A DNA stretch of 64,000 bases from Oscillospiraceae bacterium (GTDB taxonomy: Bacteria; Bacillota; Clostridia; Oscillospirales; Ruminococcaceae): positions 85,723 to 149,722 of the forward strand of contig JAEDJD010000004.1 of the NCBI GenBank assembly GCA_016296505.1, read 5' to 3'. The notes beneath the pieces are model-generated. The model was not told the origin of the DNA, did not search any database, and saw nothing but the letters and a program-made list of their open reading frames with translations. Shown here in pieces: positions 1 to 9,395 of this stretch (position 1 is its first letter; every line of letters begins with the position of its first letter). Position numbers and translations under genes: made by a program.

Positions 1-270
1 ACGAATGCGATTGACGCCGTCAGCATCTCCAAGCAGGTCAAAAGCGAAAGCGTCATCGAAAGCCTGATTCTCTCGCAGGGCTTCCGTGACTGTGTGGTGT
101 ATCTGGACGGCGATTCTGCAAAGGTTGTCGTAGAAAGCGACGGTCTGGACGCGTCGCAGGCTGCCGCAATTAAGGAAATTATTCTCGCAGAATCCGATGT
201 GCCGGCTGAGGGCATCCGAATCTTTGAAGTCGCTGCCGGTACGCCGGCGGACGCAGTTCCGACAGAATAA
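1..270 (+). CDS. spoIIIAH: Stage III sporulation protein AH, C-terminal part (5' end outside window)
   Basis: Frame 1 is open from the first base to TAA at 268-270 and gives the last 89 residues. The segment resembles the extracellular C-terminal domain of SpoIIIAH: a helix (AIDAVSISKQVKSESVIESL), a beta strand (DCVVYLDGDSAKVVVES), then SQAAAIKEIIL. SpoIIIAH sits in the mother-cell membrane and forms a channel with forespore SpoIIQ during engulfment. The membrane anchor and the rest of the spoIIIA operon lie upstream of the window. The sporulation genes at 39.5-41.0 kb fit this call. It rests on recognition of the conserved tail only. Confidence 0.72.
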   Translation, partial: TNAIDAVSISKQVKSESVIESLILSQGFRDCVVYLDGDSAKVVVESDGLDASQAAAIKEIILAESDVPAEGIRIFEVAAGTPADAVPTE

Positions 271-387
271 TCCGGCATCCGCATAGCAATATCCCTTTAT
301 TTTTCAGATTTATCGTTTTATATTCTGTCCCGAACCGGTGTTCTTCTAAAAAAATCCAGAAAATTCTCGGCTTTTTTAAAAAAAAGG

Positions 388-416
388 TTGTACGAAAGAA
401 AAAAATATGGTATAAT
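388..416 (+). promoter_or_regulatory. Sigma-A promoter for the Asp23-nusB-xse-dxs operon
   Basis: TTGTAC (388-393), a 17-base spacer and TATAAT (411-416), about 87 bases before the Asp23-family gene. No promoter this good is seen again until after recN, so it may drive the whole + strand cluster. Confidence 0.7.
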
Positions 417-502
417 ATATTTTGTATATATGCAGGCAGAACGGCAGGCATTGTTCCTGCCTTCCGCCTGTTTACAGGAATCTGCCCAAGGAGGATACTA
501 AA

Positions 503-847
503 ATGAGCAATGCTTATCCGAAAAAAAATGCAACAGCCGGTACTGTCAAAATCTCCGAAAACGTAATCCATTCCATCGCCGGCGTTGCTGCAAAGGAAAT
601 AGAAGGCGTCGCTGAGCTTGCAGAACCGCGTCACGCTTTCCTGATGCCAACCGCTGCACCCGTCAGCGTTTCCGTTGTCAATGATATGGTCGAAATCACC
701 ATCCGCCTTGTGATGATGAGCGGTTACCGCCTGAGCAATGTTGCTGAGCAGGTTCAGCAGAAAGTGAAAGAAAATGTTCAGAGTATGACGGGCGTGATCG
801 TTTCCAAAGTCCATGTTGTTGCTTCTGATATCATGTTTCAAGACTGA
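503..847 (+). CDS. Asp23/Gls24 family envelope stress protein
   Basis: A 114-residue Asp23/Gls24 (YloU/AmaP-partner) family protein. The family is small, cytosolic or membrane-associated and linked to cell-envelope homeostasis. The conserved core is visible: GTVKISENVIHSIAGVAAKEIEGV near the N-terminus, then a central strand pair (VSVVNDMVEITIRLVMMSGY) and the C-terminal NVQSMTGVIVSKVHVVASDI. The open frame extends upstream to 422, but ATG 503 is chosen because AAGGAGG (488-494) lies 8 bases before it. The gene directly precedes nusB, as in many Clostridia. The exact biochemical role of the family is unknown. Confidence 0.85.
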   Translation: MSNAYPKKNATAGTVKISENVIHSIAGVAAKEIEGVAELAEPRHAFLMPTAAPVSVSVVNDMVEITIRLVMMSGYRLSNVAEQVQQKVKENVQSMTGVIVSKVHVVASDIMFQD

Positions 848-867
848 TCTGCTGAAAGGAATACCCA

Positions 868-1296
868 ATGTCAAATATCTCAAGACGTGAAATACGTGAC
901 AGCGCGATGAAGCTGCTGTTTGAAACATCTATGCGCGACGATCCGATTGATACGCTCTACGAAATTGCAGAGGAAATCGACGAGATTACCGTCAATGATG
1001 CCGTGCGAACCCTCGTGGACGGCACGCTCGCGCATTTGGATGAACTGGACGAACTGATCCAGAAATATAGCCCCAAACGCAATATCAAAAGAATCCCCAA
1101 GCTGACGCTCTCGATTCTCCGGCTCGCGATGTTCGAGATCCAGTATGACGAGAAAACGCCGACAAATGCGGCGATCTCTGAGGCGATTCTCCTTGCCGAA
1201 AATTACTCCTACTATGAGGAGGATGTCCGGTTTATCAACGGTTTGCTCGGTGCATATGCCAGAGAACTGAATGCGCCGGATTCCGCAAAATCATGA
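868..1296 (+). CDS. nusB: Transcription antitermination factor NusB
   Basis: A 142-residue all-helical protein of normal NusB length. It starts with MSNISRREIRDSAMKLLFE and ends with the family's typical ENYSYYEEDVRFINGLLGA. NusB binds boxA RNA with NusE (ribosomal protein S10) to prevent premature termination on rRNA operons. An AAAGGA ribosome site precedes ATG 868. The gene overlaps the next one by ATGA (1293-1296), indicating translational coupling. Confidence 0.95.
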   Translation: MSNISRREIRDSAMKLLFETSMRDDPIDTLYEIAEEIDEITVNDAVRTLVDGTLAHLDELDELIQKYSPKRNIKRIPKLTLSILRLAMFEIQYDEKTPTNAAISEAILLAENYSYYEEDVRFINGLLGAYARELNAPDSAKS

Positions 1297-2249
1297 AAAT
1301 TCTCGGAATTGATACCAGCAATTATACCACATCCTGCGCGTGGTACGATACCTGCACAAACGCAATCATTCAGAAAAAGCAGCTTCTTCCCGTTGCGGAG
1401 GGACAAGCCGGTCTCCGGCAGAGCGACGCGGTCTTTCATCATACGCGTCAGCTTCCGGATATGATCGCACAGCTTGCAGAGGCGCTTGGCGGTGAACCGC
1501 TTCAGCCCGACGCAATCGGCGTATCCGTCTCTCCAAGACCGGAGGAAGGCTCTTATATGCCTTGCTTTCTTGCAGGCAAAGGCGCCGCCCGTATGCTTGC
1601 AGTTTCACATGGGATTCCCCTGTTTGAAACTTCGCATCAGACAGGCCATATCCTCGCGGCACTGTATTCGGCAGACTGTCTTTTCTGGCTGAATCCCCAA
1701 GCGCCTGCGTTTCTGGCGTTTCATGTCAGCGGCGGTACGACGGACTGTGTGCGCTGTACGCCCGATCCTGCGCAGATTCTACGGATTGAACCGGTTTCCG
1801 CGTCGCTCGATCTGAAAGCCGGACAGGCTATTGATCGCGTTGGACTGACGCTCGGACTGCGCTTCCCATGCGGACAGGCGCTCGAACAGCTCGCGTTACA
1901 GAGCGACAGTAAGGCGCATATGCAGGTCAAGCTGCGCAATGGCTGCTGTTCGCTTTCCGGCTTGCAGAATCAATGCGAACAAATGTTGAAACGCGGCGAA
2001 GCTGCGCCCGATATTGCACGCTATTGCCTCAATTCCGTGGCGGCAGTGATACGTGCCATGACAAAGGCTGCCGCAGAGCCGCACAGCAGAGTGCTCTATG
2101 CAGGCGGCGTCATGTCCGATCGGTTGATTCAGAATCAGCTTCGTACTTTGCCCTGCGAATCCGCATTCGCAGAGCCGTCTTTTTCATGCGACAATGCTGC
2201 CGGCGTCGCAATCTTCGCAGCAAGGAGGGCGTCCGAATGTCAATCCTGA
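1293..2249 (+). CDS. TsaD-like M22 (O-sialoglycoprotein endopeptidase-like) protein
   Basis: A 318-residue ASKHA-fold protein of the Kae1/TsaD (peptidase M22) superfamily. It shows the N-terminal MKILGIDTSNYTTSCAW phosphate-1-like loop, a metal-site motif SHQTGH near residues 113-118 and a late glycine-rich AGGVMSD. It is shorter and more divergent than true TsaD, the tRNA t6A37 threonylcarbamoyltransferase subunit. Clostridial genomes often carry such a paralogue between nusB and xseA. Whether it modifies tRNA is unknown. It overlaps nusB by 4 bases and xseA by 13. Confidence 0.8.
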   Translation: MKILGIDTSNYTTSCAWYDTCTNAIIQKKQLLPVAEGQAGLRQSDAVFHHTRQLPDMIAQLAEALGGEPLQPDAIGVSVSPRPEEGSYMPCFLAGKGAARMLAVSHGIPLFETSHQTGHILAALYSADCLFWLNPQAPAFLAFHVSGGTTDCVRCTPDPAQILRIEPVSASLDLKAGQAIDRVGLTLGLRFPCGQALEQLALQSDSKAHMQVKLRNGCCSLSGLQNQCEQMLKRGEAAPDIARYCLNSVAAVIRAMTKAAAEPHSRVLYAGGVMSDRLIQNQLRTLPCESAFAEPSFSCDNAAGVAIFAARRASECQS

Positions 2250-3448
2250 GCGTCAGTCAGCTCAATCGTTATGTCGCCTTCAAGCTGCATGAGGATACCA
2301 AACTCCGCACCGTTTTTGTGCGCGGAGAAATTGCAAATTTTACCCGCAATTTCCGTTCCGGTCATTGCTATTTCAGTATTTGTGACGCGGAAGCATCTGT
2401 CAGAGCAGTCATGTTCCGGACCAATGCGGACAGACTGCCGTTTGAGCCGAAAAACGGAATGCACATCATACTGCAGGGCAGCGTCACACTCTATGAACGT
2501 GACGGCGCCTATCAGATCAATGTCACGGATATGCAGCCGGACGGCGTTGGCGCACAGGCACTCGCTTTGCAGCAGCGTCGTGAAAAGCTCGCAAAACTCG
2601 GTTATTTCGATCCCGCCCGTAAAAGACAGCTTCCACAGTTTCCGGAAAAAATCGGCATCGTCACCTCAAGAAGCGGCGCTGCTCTGCATGATATGCTGCA
2701 AATTCTGGAACGCCGGTACCCCATCGGTACGGTTTGCGTCTATCCGGCGCTCGTTCAGGGCGAAGCGGCTCCCCAATCTATCGCGGAAGCGCTTCGGACT
2801 GCCGGCTCGGATCGCTGCGATGTCATTCTCATGGGTCGCGGCGGCGGTTCAAATGAGGATCTCTCTGCGTTCCAAACGGAAGAAGTCGCAGCGGCTGTGT
2901 TCCATTCTCCGGTTCCGGTCATCAGCGCGGTCGGACATGAAACCGATCACTGCATTGCGGACGAGGTCGCGGATCTGCGCGCGCCAACGCCCTCTGCGGC
3001 AGCCGAGCTTGCCGTTCCGGAGATCGCTGCACTCAAATATACCGCTGCACAATGCGCGGAACGAATGCAGCACGCAATCTTCGCAATACTCGACGCAAAA
3101 TCTCAGAAGCTTCAGCAATGTCGGCAGCGTTTTATTGCCGCCGGTCCGGAAAACCGCCTGAATCTGCTGTCCGCAAGGCTCGATACGGTCACGGAGCAGC
3201 TACATCGGGCAATCCGGCAGATAGTGCTTGAGAAATCCGGCGCTTTGCAAATGCAGCTCGAACGGCTGGAGGCGTACAGCCCCGTCGCCATTTTACAGCG
3301 CGGCTATGCGCTTGTTTATCATGATCATATGTTGGTGCGTGACGTCGATATGCTGCATCCGGACGATACGGTTACGCTGCAGCTTGCCAATGGCACGGTA
3401 CGCGCCAATGTGACGGTCATTCAAAAGGGAGATCCGAATGAAATTTGA
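2237..3448 (+). CDS. xseA: Exodeoxyribonuclease VII large subunit
   Basis: A 403-residue XseA, catalytic subunit of exonuclease VII, which degrades single-stranded DNA from both ends to oligonucleotides. The N-terminal OB-fold (SVSQLNRYVAFKLHEDTKLR, then VRGEIANF) is followed by the catalytic domain with IGIVTSRSGAALHDMLQI, ILMGRGGGSNEDLSAF and ISAVGHETDHCIADEVADLR, all hallmark stretches. A C-terminal coiled coil follows. The frame is open from 1973, but ATG 2237 is chosen because AAGGAGG (2222-2228) precedes it and the conserved N-terminus begins there. It overlaps xseB by 11 bases. Confidence 0.95.
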   Translation: MSILSVSQLNRYVAFKLHEDTKLRTVFVRGEIANFTRNFRSGHCYFSICDAEASVRAVMFRTNADRLPFEPKNGMHIILQGSVTLYERDGAYQINVTDMQPDGVGAQALALQQRREKLAKLGYFDPARKRQLPQFPEKIGIVTSRSGAALHDMLQILERRYPIGTVCVYPALVQGEAAPQSIAEALRTAGSDRCDVILMGRGGGSNEDLSAFQTEEVAAAVFHSPVPVISAVGHETDHCIADEVADLRAPTPSAAAELAVPEIAALKYTAAQCAERMQHAIFAILDAKSQKLQQCRQRFIAAGPENRLNLLSARLDTVTEQLHRAIRQIVLEKSGALQMQLERLEAYSPVAILQRGYALVYHDHMLVRDVDMLHPDDTVTLQLANGTVRANVTVIQKGDPNEI

Positions 3449-3641
3449 AGAAAATATGCAGAAGCTCCTTGCAATCACTGCGCAGCTTGAGGAAGGCGGT
3501 CTGGAACTGGAGGACGCCATCCGGCTCTACGGTGAGGGCGCAAAACTCGCGGAGAACTGCAAAAATGAATTGGAACAGGCAAAGCTGACTGTCTCAGAAT
3601 ACAGCAAACAGCAGTCTGTACCGGACAGAACGGAAATCTAA
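3438..3641 (+). CDS. xseB: Exodeoxyribonuclease VII small subunit
   Basis: A 67-residue XseB with the family pattern FEENMQKLLAITAQLEEGGLELEDAIRLYGEGAKLAENC. It forms helices that decorate the XseA coiled coil and is needed for exonuclease VII activity. It overlaps the end of xseA and is preceded by AAAAGGGAG, so the two subunits are translationally linked. Confidence 0.93.
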   Translation: MKFEENMQKLLAITAQLEEGGLELEDAIRLYGEGAKLAENCKNELEQAKLTVSEYSKQQSVPDRTEI

Positions 3642-3676
3642 ATTCAGCGAAGCAACATCGCTGTACGGAGAATAGA

Positions 3677-5587
3677 ATGAACAAAGAAAGACAATTCAGC
3701 GTGCAGAAAGCTGTCAGACTTGCGGATCTGCATTTGCCGTCAGATCTGAAACATCTGAACTATCCGCAATGCAGCGTACTCTGCGAGGAGATTCGTTCTC
3801 TGCTGATCGATACCGTCCTCAAAACCGGCGGTCACCTCGCGTCGAATCTTGGCGTCGTGGAACTGACGCTCGCTCTGCACCGCAAATTTGATTCCCCGAA
3901 AGACCGGATTGTCTGGGACGTCGGGCATCAGGCGTATGTGCATAAAATCCTGACCGGCCGCGCAAAGGAACTCCCTTCGCTGCGGCAAACAGGCGGTCTT
4001 TCCGGATTCCCTAAGCCTGCTGAATCCCAACATGATACGTTCGTAACCGGACACAGCAGCACGGCAATTTCTGCTGCGTTCGGTATGGCAGAGGCGATGC
4101 GTATGTCTCATGACGATACGCACTATGCCATCGCTGTTGTCGGCGACGGCGCGATGACAGGCGGTTTGGCCTATGAAGGACTCAATAACGCCGGAAAATC
4201 TCGCTCAAATCTCATTGTCATCCTCAATGACAACAATCAGGCGATTTCCAAAAATGTCGGCGCAATCGCCAAATATTTGACTAAGATTCGCAGCAGTTCG
4301 GATTACGTCCGCGCAAAATGGAAGTTTGAATCCGTCATCCGCAAAGCGCCCGCAATCGGCGACCAGATGGCGATTACACTCAAATCCGCCAAGGATAAGC
4401 TGCGCCAGAATCTCGTTCAGACAACAATGTTCGAGGATCTCGGCTTTGTCTATCTCGGTCCTGTGGATGGTCATGACTCCGAAGCGCTCGACGAGGTACT
4501 CGATGTCGCAAAAAGCTATCGCCGTCCGGTTCTGGTTCATGTTCGGACGGTCAAGGGCAAGGGCTATAAGCCGGCAGAGGACAACCCCGGCGAATATCAC
4601 GGCGTTCCCCGTGAAAATCCGGATATCGACCGGATTGATCTGGACGCCAAAGATCCCGAACTCTCTATCGACGAATGCTTCTCAACCGTTTTTGGCAGAG
4701 CGCTCACGCAGCTCGGCAAACACGATGAACGAATCTGCGCAATAACCGCTGCCATGAAATACGGTACTGGCTTGCAGTTTTTCTATGCCGCGCATCCAAA
4801 TCGTTTTTATGATGTCGGTATCGCAGAGCAGCACGCAGTCACATTCTGCGCCGCGCTCGCTTCAATGGGTATGGTACCTGTTTTCGCTGTATATTCTTCG
4901 TTTTTGCAGCGCGCTTTCGATCAGCTTCTGCATGACGCCGCCATTTCACGCTATCATATGGTGCTCGGCGTAGACCGCGCCGGCATCATCGGTGAGGACG
5001 GCGAAACACATCAGGGTATTTTTGATATCCCGTATCTGACCGTGATCCCCGGCATTCGTATCTACTCCCCTGCTACCTATGCCGAGCTCCAGCTCTGTCT
5101 GAAAAAAGCAGTCTGCGAAGATCAGGGGCTGGTTGCATTGCGGTATCCGCGCGGCAAGGAATCCGAGTCATTCCCCATGAAGCCGAACATCCGATATACC
5201 CATATCGAAGGCGCTGATATGCTGCTTGTAACTTACGGCAAAATCAGTGAGCGCGTGTATCAAACCTATGAAAAACTCCGGACGCAGGGCGTTTCCTGCG
5301 GTCTGCTCAAGCTGACTGAAATCTATCCGATTGCAGAGGACGCACTGGAAATTGCCGTTCGTTATCCCAAAATCTGTTTTGTCGAGGAAAGCTCCGGCAC
5401 AGGCGGACTTTCTGAAAAATTTGCCGCGGCACTCATGCGAATCGGCTGGCGCGGCTGCTGGCGATGCCGTGCCATTGACGGTTTTGTACAGCAAGGCTCC
5501 GTCGGCGATTGTCTGGAGCGCGTTGGGCTCGGTATGGACGCACTGCTTGCGTGTGCGGAGGAGCTTGCCCATGAGCAGCCGTCTTGA
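3677..5587 (+). CDS. dxs: 1-deoxy-D-xylulose-5-phosphate synthase
   Basis: A 636-residue thiamine-diphosphate enzyme that condenses pyruvate and glyceraldehyde-3-phosphate, the first step of the MEP isoprenoid pathway. It shows the DXS N-terminal motif WDVGHQAYVHKILTGR, the TPP/Mg motif GDGAMTGGLAYEGLNNAG, the transketolase-type glutamate in DVGIAEQHAVTFCAALA and the C-terminal domain (VEESSGTGGLSEKFA). Length is normal. Its end overlaps tlyA by 17 bases. DXS is commonly found in this operon with xseAB and tlyA in Firmicutes. Confidence 0.96.
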   Translation: MNKERQFSVQKAVRLADLHLPSDLKHLNYPQCSVLCEEIRSLLIDTVLKTGGHLASNLGVVELTLALHRKFDSPKDRIVWDVGHQAYVHKILTGRAKELPSLRQTGGLSGFPKPAESQHDTFVTGHSSTAISAAFGMAEAMRMSHDDTHYAIAVVGDGAMTGGLAYEGLNNAGKSRSNLIVILNDNNQAISKNVGAIAKYLTKIRSSSDYVRAKWKFESVIRKAPAIGDQMAITLKSAKDKLRQNLVQTTMFEDLGFVYLGPVDGHDSEALDEVLDVAKSYRRPVLVHVRTVKGKGYKPAEDNPGEYHGVPRENPDIDRIDLDAKDPELSIDECFSTVFGRALTQLGKHDERICAITAAMKYGTGLQFFYAAHPNRFYDVGIAEQHAVTFCAALASMGMVPVFAVYSSFLQRAFDQLLHDAAISRYHMVLGVDRAGIIGEDGETHQGIFDIPYLTVIPGIRIYSPATYAELQLCLKKAVCEDQGLVALRYPRGKESESFPMKPNIRYTHIEGADMLLVTYGKISERVYQTYEKLRTQGVSCGLLKLTEIYPIAEDALEIAVRYPKICFVEESSGTGGLSEKFAAALMRIGWRGCWRCRAIDGFVQQGSVGDCLERVGLGMDALLACAEELAHEQPS

Positions 5588-6323
5588 TGCAGAACTTGTG
5601 CGACGCGGTATCTGCGAAACTCGAAACCGCGCACAAGCCTCGATTGCTGCCGGCAATATCACAATCAATGGAATCATTTGTATGAAAGCGTCCCGACAGG
5701 TCAGTGCCGACGATATCCTTGCGCTGACCGAACCGCTTCCCTATGTCGGCAGAGGCGGCTATAAGCTCGCCTACGCACTCGCAGAATTCAAGATATCGCT
5801 TGCAGGATTGCGCTGTCTGGACATCGGCGCTTCAACCGGCGGCTTTACGGATTGTATGCTGCAAAATCATGCTGCGAGCGTGCTTGCTGTGGACGTCGGA
5901 CACGACCAGCTTGCCGACGCGCTGCGCACCGATCCGCGCGTAATCGTTCGCGAGGGAACCGATTTGCGTGCGCTCCCCCCCGATGCGGAAGGATTGCCTG
6001 CCGCATTTGCATCCTGCGATGTCTCATTCATCTCTCTCAAGCAAATCATACCGCTTCTGCCTGCACTGCTGACCGATTCTGCACAGGCTGTCCTGCTGGT
6101 CAAGCCGCAGTTTGAAGCAGGACGACAAGCGCTCAATAAACACGGCGTTGTACGCGACGAGAAAATCCGGCTGCAAGTTTTACGCGATATCCGCGATTTT
6201 TCTGCACAGTACGGATTTCTTCCGCTACACGATTGCATCTCTCCGATTCAGGGCGGCAGCGGAAATATCGAATATCTGCTGCATTTGCAGCGCCATCAGA
6301 CAGCAAGTGAGGCACATCTATGA
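5571..6323 (+). CDS. tlyA: TlyA family rRNA (cytidine-2'-O)-methyltransferase
   Basis: A 250-residue TlyA-like protein with an N-terminal S4 RNA-binding domain (RLDAELVRRGICETRNRAQA) and an FtsJ-like methyltransferase domain with SAM motif DIGASTGGFTDCML near residues 84-97, followed by DVGHDQL and a LVKPQFEAGR stretch. Characterised homologues 2'-O-methylate 16S and/or 23S rRNA, and some act as haemolysins. The frame is open from 5331, but ATG 5571 fits the start of the S4 domain and overlaps the dxs end. It overlaps nadK by 4 bases. Confidence 0.9.
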   Translation: MSSRLDAELVRRGICETRNRAQASIAAGNITINGIICMKASRQVSADDILALTEPLPYVGRGGYKLAYALAEFKISLAGLRCLDIGASTGGFTDCMLQNHAASVLAVDVGHDQLADALRTDPRVIVREGTDLRALPPDAEGLPAAFASCDVSFISLKQIIPLLPALLTDSAQAVLLVKPQFEAGRQALNKHGVVRDEKIRLQVLRDIRDFSAQYGFLPLHDCISPIQGGSGNIEYLLHLQRHQTASEAHL

Positions 6324-7207
6324 AATGTGTGATCGATCCCAATATTTCTAAAAAAACAGCCTGTCAAACGGCAATTCAAGTCTGTGAACGACTGCGTGCG
6401 CAAAATGCGGAAATCTGTATGGCGCAAGAACTCGCTGAAATGCTCGGCAATGAACCGAAAATACAGTTTTTGCCCGCGGATACGCTGTTTACGGACGCCG
6501 ATTCTGTCATTTCCATCGGCGGCGACGGTACGATTCTGCGTTCTGCCGGCAAAATCCTTGCCCATGCATTGCAAGCGCATACAAAACCCACTCCGCTTGT
6601 CGGTATCAATACCGGTACGCTAGGATTTCTTGCCGCTTTTGAAGCAGATGAGCTTGATATGCTCGATCGGCTCTGCACAGGCGATTATGCGATTACAAAT
6701 CGTATGATGCTAAAAACGATGATCCGCAGCGACAATGCTTCCGCGAAGCCGCTGCACGCGCTGAATGATATTTACGCCTCCCGCGCAAACGGTAAAATTT
6801 GTGATTTTGCAGTCTCCGTTGACGGACGCGAAATCGGCGTCTACCGCGCAGATGGTATCATTTTTTCAACGCCAACCGGCTCCTCTGCCTATGCGCTGTC
6901 GGCTGGCGGACCCGTCATGGAACCGGATCTGCTGCTGATTGAAATGAATCTGATCTGTCCGCATTCCCTGTTTGCACGTCCGATGCTGTTCGCACCGCAT
7001 CGAGAAATCTGCGTCACCTATCGCGGCGTCGGCGATGGCGGTCTGTCCGTCTTTGTGGACGGCTCAAAGACTGCGGTTCTGCACAATATGCAGTCCTTTA
7101 CCGTTACCTGCTCCGAGCATATGATGCCGTTTGTAGACTGCAAGGGACACGCGTTCTATGACGCTTTAAACGGAAAGCTGATGCAGCCACTCAAAACATC
7201 CGATTGA
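6320..7207 (+). CDS. nadK: NAD kinase
   Basis: A 295-residue ATP-NAD kinase making NADP+. The invariant GGDGT motif occurs in SIGGDGTILRSAG. NTGTLGFLA, the substrate-binding LNDIYASR and the SPTGSSAYALSAGGP-like loop (TPTGSSAYALSAGG) also match the family. It starts at ATG 6320 overlapping the tlyA stop and is followed 53 bases later by argR. Confidence 0.95.
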   Translation: MKCVIDPNISKKTACQTAIQVCERLRAQNAEICMAQELAEMLGNEPKIQFLPADTLFTDADSVISIGGDGTILRSAGKILAHALQAHTKPTPLVGINTGTLGFLAAFEADELDMLDRLCTGDYAITNRMMLKTMIRSDNASAKPLHALNDIYASRANGKICDFAVSVDGREIGVYRADGIIFSTPTGSSAYALSAGGPVMEPDLLLIEMNLICPHSLFARPMLFAPHREICVTYRGVGDGGLSVFVDGSKTAVLHNMQSFTVTCSEHMMPFVDCKGHAFYDALNGKLMQPLKTSD

Positions 7208-7260
7208 TACGGAATGCTTGCATCAGGTGAAAAATTCAGACGTAAAGGAGCGAGATACTG

Positions 7261-7701
7261 TTGGCAAATGCAAGACATGAAATGATACGTAAGCTCATTG
7301 AAACACATGATGTCAGTACGCAGGAAATGCTGCGTGATCTGCTTGCGCAAAATGGTTTTTCCGTCACGCAGGCAACCATTTCACGCGATATCCGACAGCT
7401 TCGCCTGCGTAAACGCCGTACCGCCTCCGGACTCAGCTGCTACGCAAAAGCGCCTGCTGCTCCCGCTGCTCCGGCAAATCTGCTAACAGATGTCGTTGTC
7501 AAAATTGACTACGCAATCAATATCGTTGCAGTGAACTGTCACGCCGGCTCTGCACCGGCAGCGTGCGCCGTTCTGGATCGAATGCAGCTTCCGGACGTCG
7601 TCGGTACGATCGCCGGCGATGATACGATCTTCATTCTCACGCGCTCCGAAATAAGCGCCAAACAGCTTATTACTTTACTCGAATCCCAAATCTGGGGGTA
7701 A
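7261..7701 (+). CDS. argR: Arginine repressor ArgR
   Basis: A 146-residue ArgR/AhrC. It has an N-terminal winged helix (RHEMIRKLIETHDVSTQEML, then VTQATISRDIRQLRL) and a C-terminal arginine-binding and hexamerisation domain (AVLDRMQLPDVVGTIAGDDTIF). It senses arginine and controls its biosynthesis and catabolism. The start codon is TTG at 7261, supported by AAAGGAG (7244-7250). It lies between nadK and recN, the standard clostridial arrangement. Confidence 0.94.
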   Translation: MANARHEMIRKLIETHDVSTQEMLRDLLAQNGFSVTQATISRDIRQLRLRKRRTASGLSCYAKAPAAPAAPANLLTDVVVKIDYAINIVAVNCHAGSAPAACAVLDRMQLPDVVGTIAGDDTIFILTRSEISAKQLITLLESQIWG

Positions 7702-7704
7702 ATC

Positions 7705-9369
7705 ATGCTAAAGGAACTCTCTATCGAAAATCTTGCTGTCATTGAATCCGCAGTCATTCCGCTGACAAACGGATTCAATGCTTTTACTGGCGAAACCGGA
7801 GCAGGTAAATCTATTCTGATCCATGGAATACAGGCGGTTCTCGGACAGCGTACCAGTAAAGATCTCGTCCGGACAGGCTGCAGCAAAGCCGTCATCACAG
7901 CCCTTTTCTCTCCGCTGAAGCAGGAGACAAGGGCTGTACTTGCGGAATACGGATATGACGCCGAAGATGATGAACTGCTGCTCACGCGCGAAATATCTGC
8001 GGATGGCGGCAGTATCAGCAGAGTCAACAGAAAATCCGCGCCAGCCGCACTCCTTCGCGCGCTCGGTGAAACGCTCGTCAATATCCACGGTCAGCATGAT
8101 AACCAGATTCTTCTGCGGCCGGAACGACATCTGGATGTGCTCGACAGCTTCGGCGGCGAGTCTCCACTGCGGACGCTTTATACAGCTGAATTCCAGCAGC
8201 TCCAAAGCTGCGCGCGCGCCCTCAATCAGCTCAAAAAAGCTGAACAGGAAAAAATGCAGCGTCTGCGTGTATTACAGGAAACCATCGAGGAAATCGGCGA
8301 GCTGGATCCGCAGCCGCAGGAGGATACGCTTCTGGACGCACAGTATCATGCGGCTGCTCATGCGGAAAGTATTGCCGATCTTGCCGGCGGTATCTGCCGG
8401 ATGCTGACCGATGGCGAGGATAATCTCTCGGACGCACTCGCGATCGCACTCGATCAGCTTTATCGACTGGCTGCTGCTGCACCCGAATCCGAAGCGCTCT
8501 GCGAACGACTCAAAGCGGTCAATATTGAACTGCGCGACATCTCCGATGAAATCAGCGCCTATACTGCTGATCAGCTCTCTCCGGCAGAATTTGCAAAGCT
8601 GAATGATCGGCGCAATGCCATCCATTCGGCAGCTCTGCGGTATCATACCGACGCCGACGGTCTGCGGCAGATCTATGCTGATGCCGTTGAGGAGCTTGAG
8701 GCAATCGAATCGGATTCCAATACGCTCCGGCAGCTTACCGAAGAACGCACTGAACGTCTGCATCGTGTGACGGAGCTTGCAAAACAGCTTTCCGCCAGCC
8801 GCGCACAAATCGCAGACGAATTCTCACGCAGAGTCGGCGAGGAGCTTGCGTATCTCAATATGCCGCGCGTACAGCTTTCCGTCAATCTCACGCAGGGGAA
8901 ACTGACGCCAAGCGGTATGGATCATGCGGAATTTCTGATTTCTGCCAATCCCGGTTCTCCGCCGATGCCGATTGCACAAATCGCTTCCGGCGGCGAGCTT
9001 TCGCGTATTATGCTTGCACTAAAAGCCGTGCTGGCAGAACGTGACGCCATCCCGACGCTGATTTTCGATGAGATTGATACCGGCGTCAGCGGCAAGGCAG
9101 CTCAGAAAATCGGAAAAAAACTTCGTGCGCTTTCGCAGCATCATCAGGTCATTTGCGTCACGCATCTGGCACAGCTTGCAACGCAGGCTGCGCATCATCT
9201 TCTGATTGAAAAGCATAGCACCGATACGTCAACCACGACAGAGGTTTCTGTTCTGGATCGCGAAGCACGAATCGAGGAGATCGCACGAATCATGGGCGGC
9301 GACGATCACTCTGCCCTGCTGCTGCAAACCGCCGAGGCGGCTCTTGACGCTGCCGAAGCTCCATCGTAA
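7705..9369 (+). CDS. recN: DNA repair protein RecN
   Basis: A 554-residue SMC-like ATPase acting in double-strand-break repair. The Walker A site is in FTGETGAGKSILIHGI. NIHGQHDNQILL, the long central coiled coil, the ABC signature in IASGGELSRIMLALK and Walker B in TLIFDEIDTGVSG are all present. Length is typical. It starts 3 bases after argR, so the two are co-transcribed. Confidence 0.96.
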   Translation: MLKELSIENLAVIESAVIPLTNGFNAFTGETGAGKSILIHGIQAVLGQRTSKDLVRTGCSKAVITALFSPLKQETRAVLAEYGYDAEDDELLLTREISADGGSISRVNRKSAPAALLRALGETLVNIHGQHDNQILLRPERHLDVLDSFGGESPLRTLYTAEFQQLQSCARALNQLKKAEQEKMQRLRVLQETIEEIGELDPQPQEDTLLDAQYHAAAHAESIADLAGGICRMLTDGEDNLSDALAIALDQLYRLAAAAPESEALCERLKAVNIELRDISDEISAYTADQLSPAEFAKLNDRRNAIHSAALRYHTDADGLRQIYADAVEELEAIESDSNTLRQLTEERTERLHRVTELAKQLSASRAQIADEFSRRVGEELAYLNMPRVQLSVNLTQGKLTPSGMDHAEFLISANPGSPPMPIAQIASGGELSRIMLALKAVLAERDAIPTLIFDEIDTGVSGKAAQKIGKKLRALSQHHQVICVTHLAQLATQAAHHLLIEKHSTDTSTTTEVSVLDREARIEEIARIMGGDDHSALLLQTAEAALDAAEAPS

Positions 9370-9395
9370 ATCTATGATAAAGGAGGGCGCGTTGT

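Noticed and set aside
179..928. 249-codon minus-strand ORF over the Asp23/nusB start
   Set aside because: It lies antisense to the Asp23 gene and its promoter; no ribosome site and no protein-like pattern.
2271..3161. 296-codon + strand ORF inside xseA
   Set aside because: Shadow frame of xseA, rich in Arg/Ser as expected from an out-of-frame reading of a GC-rich gene.
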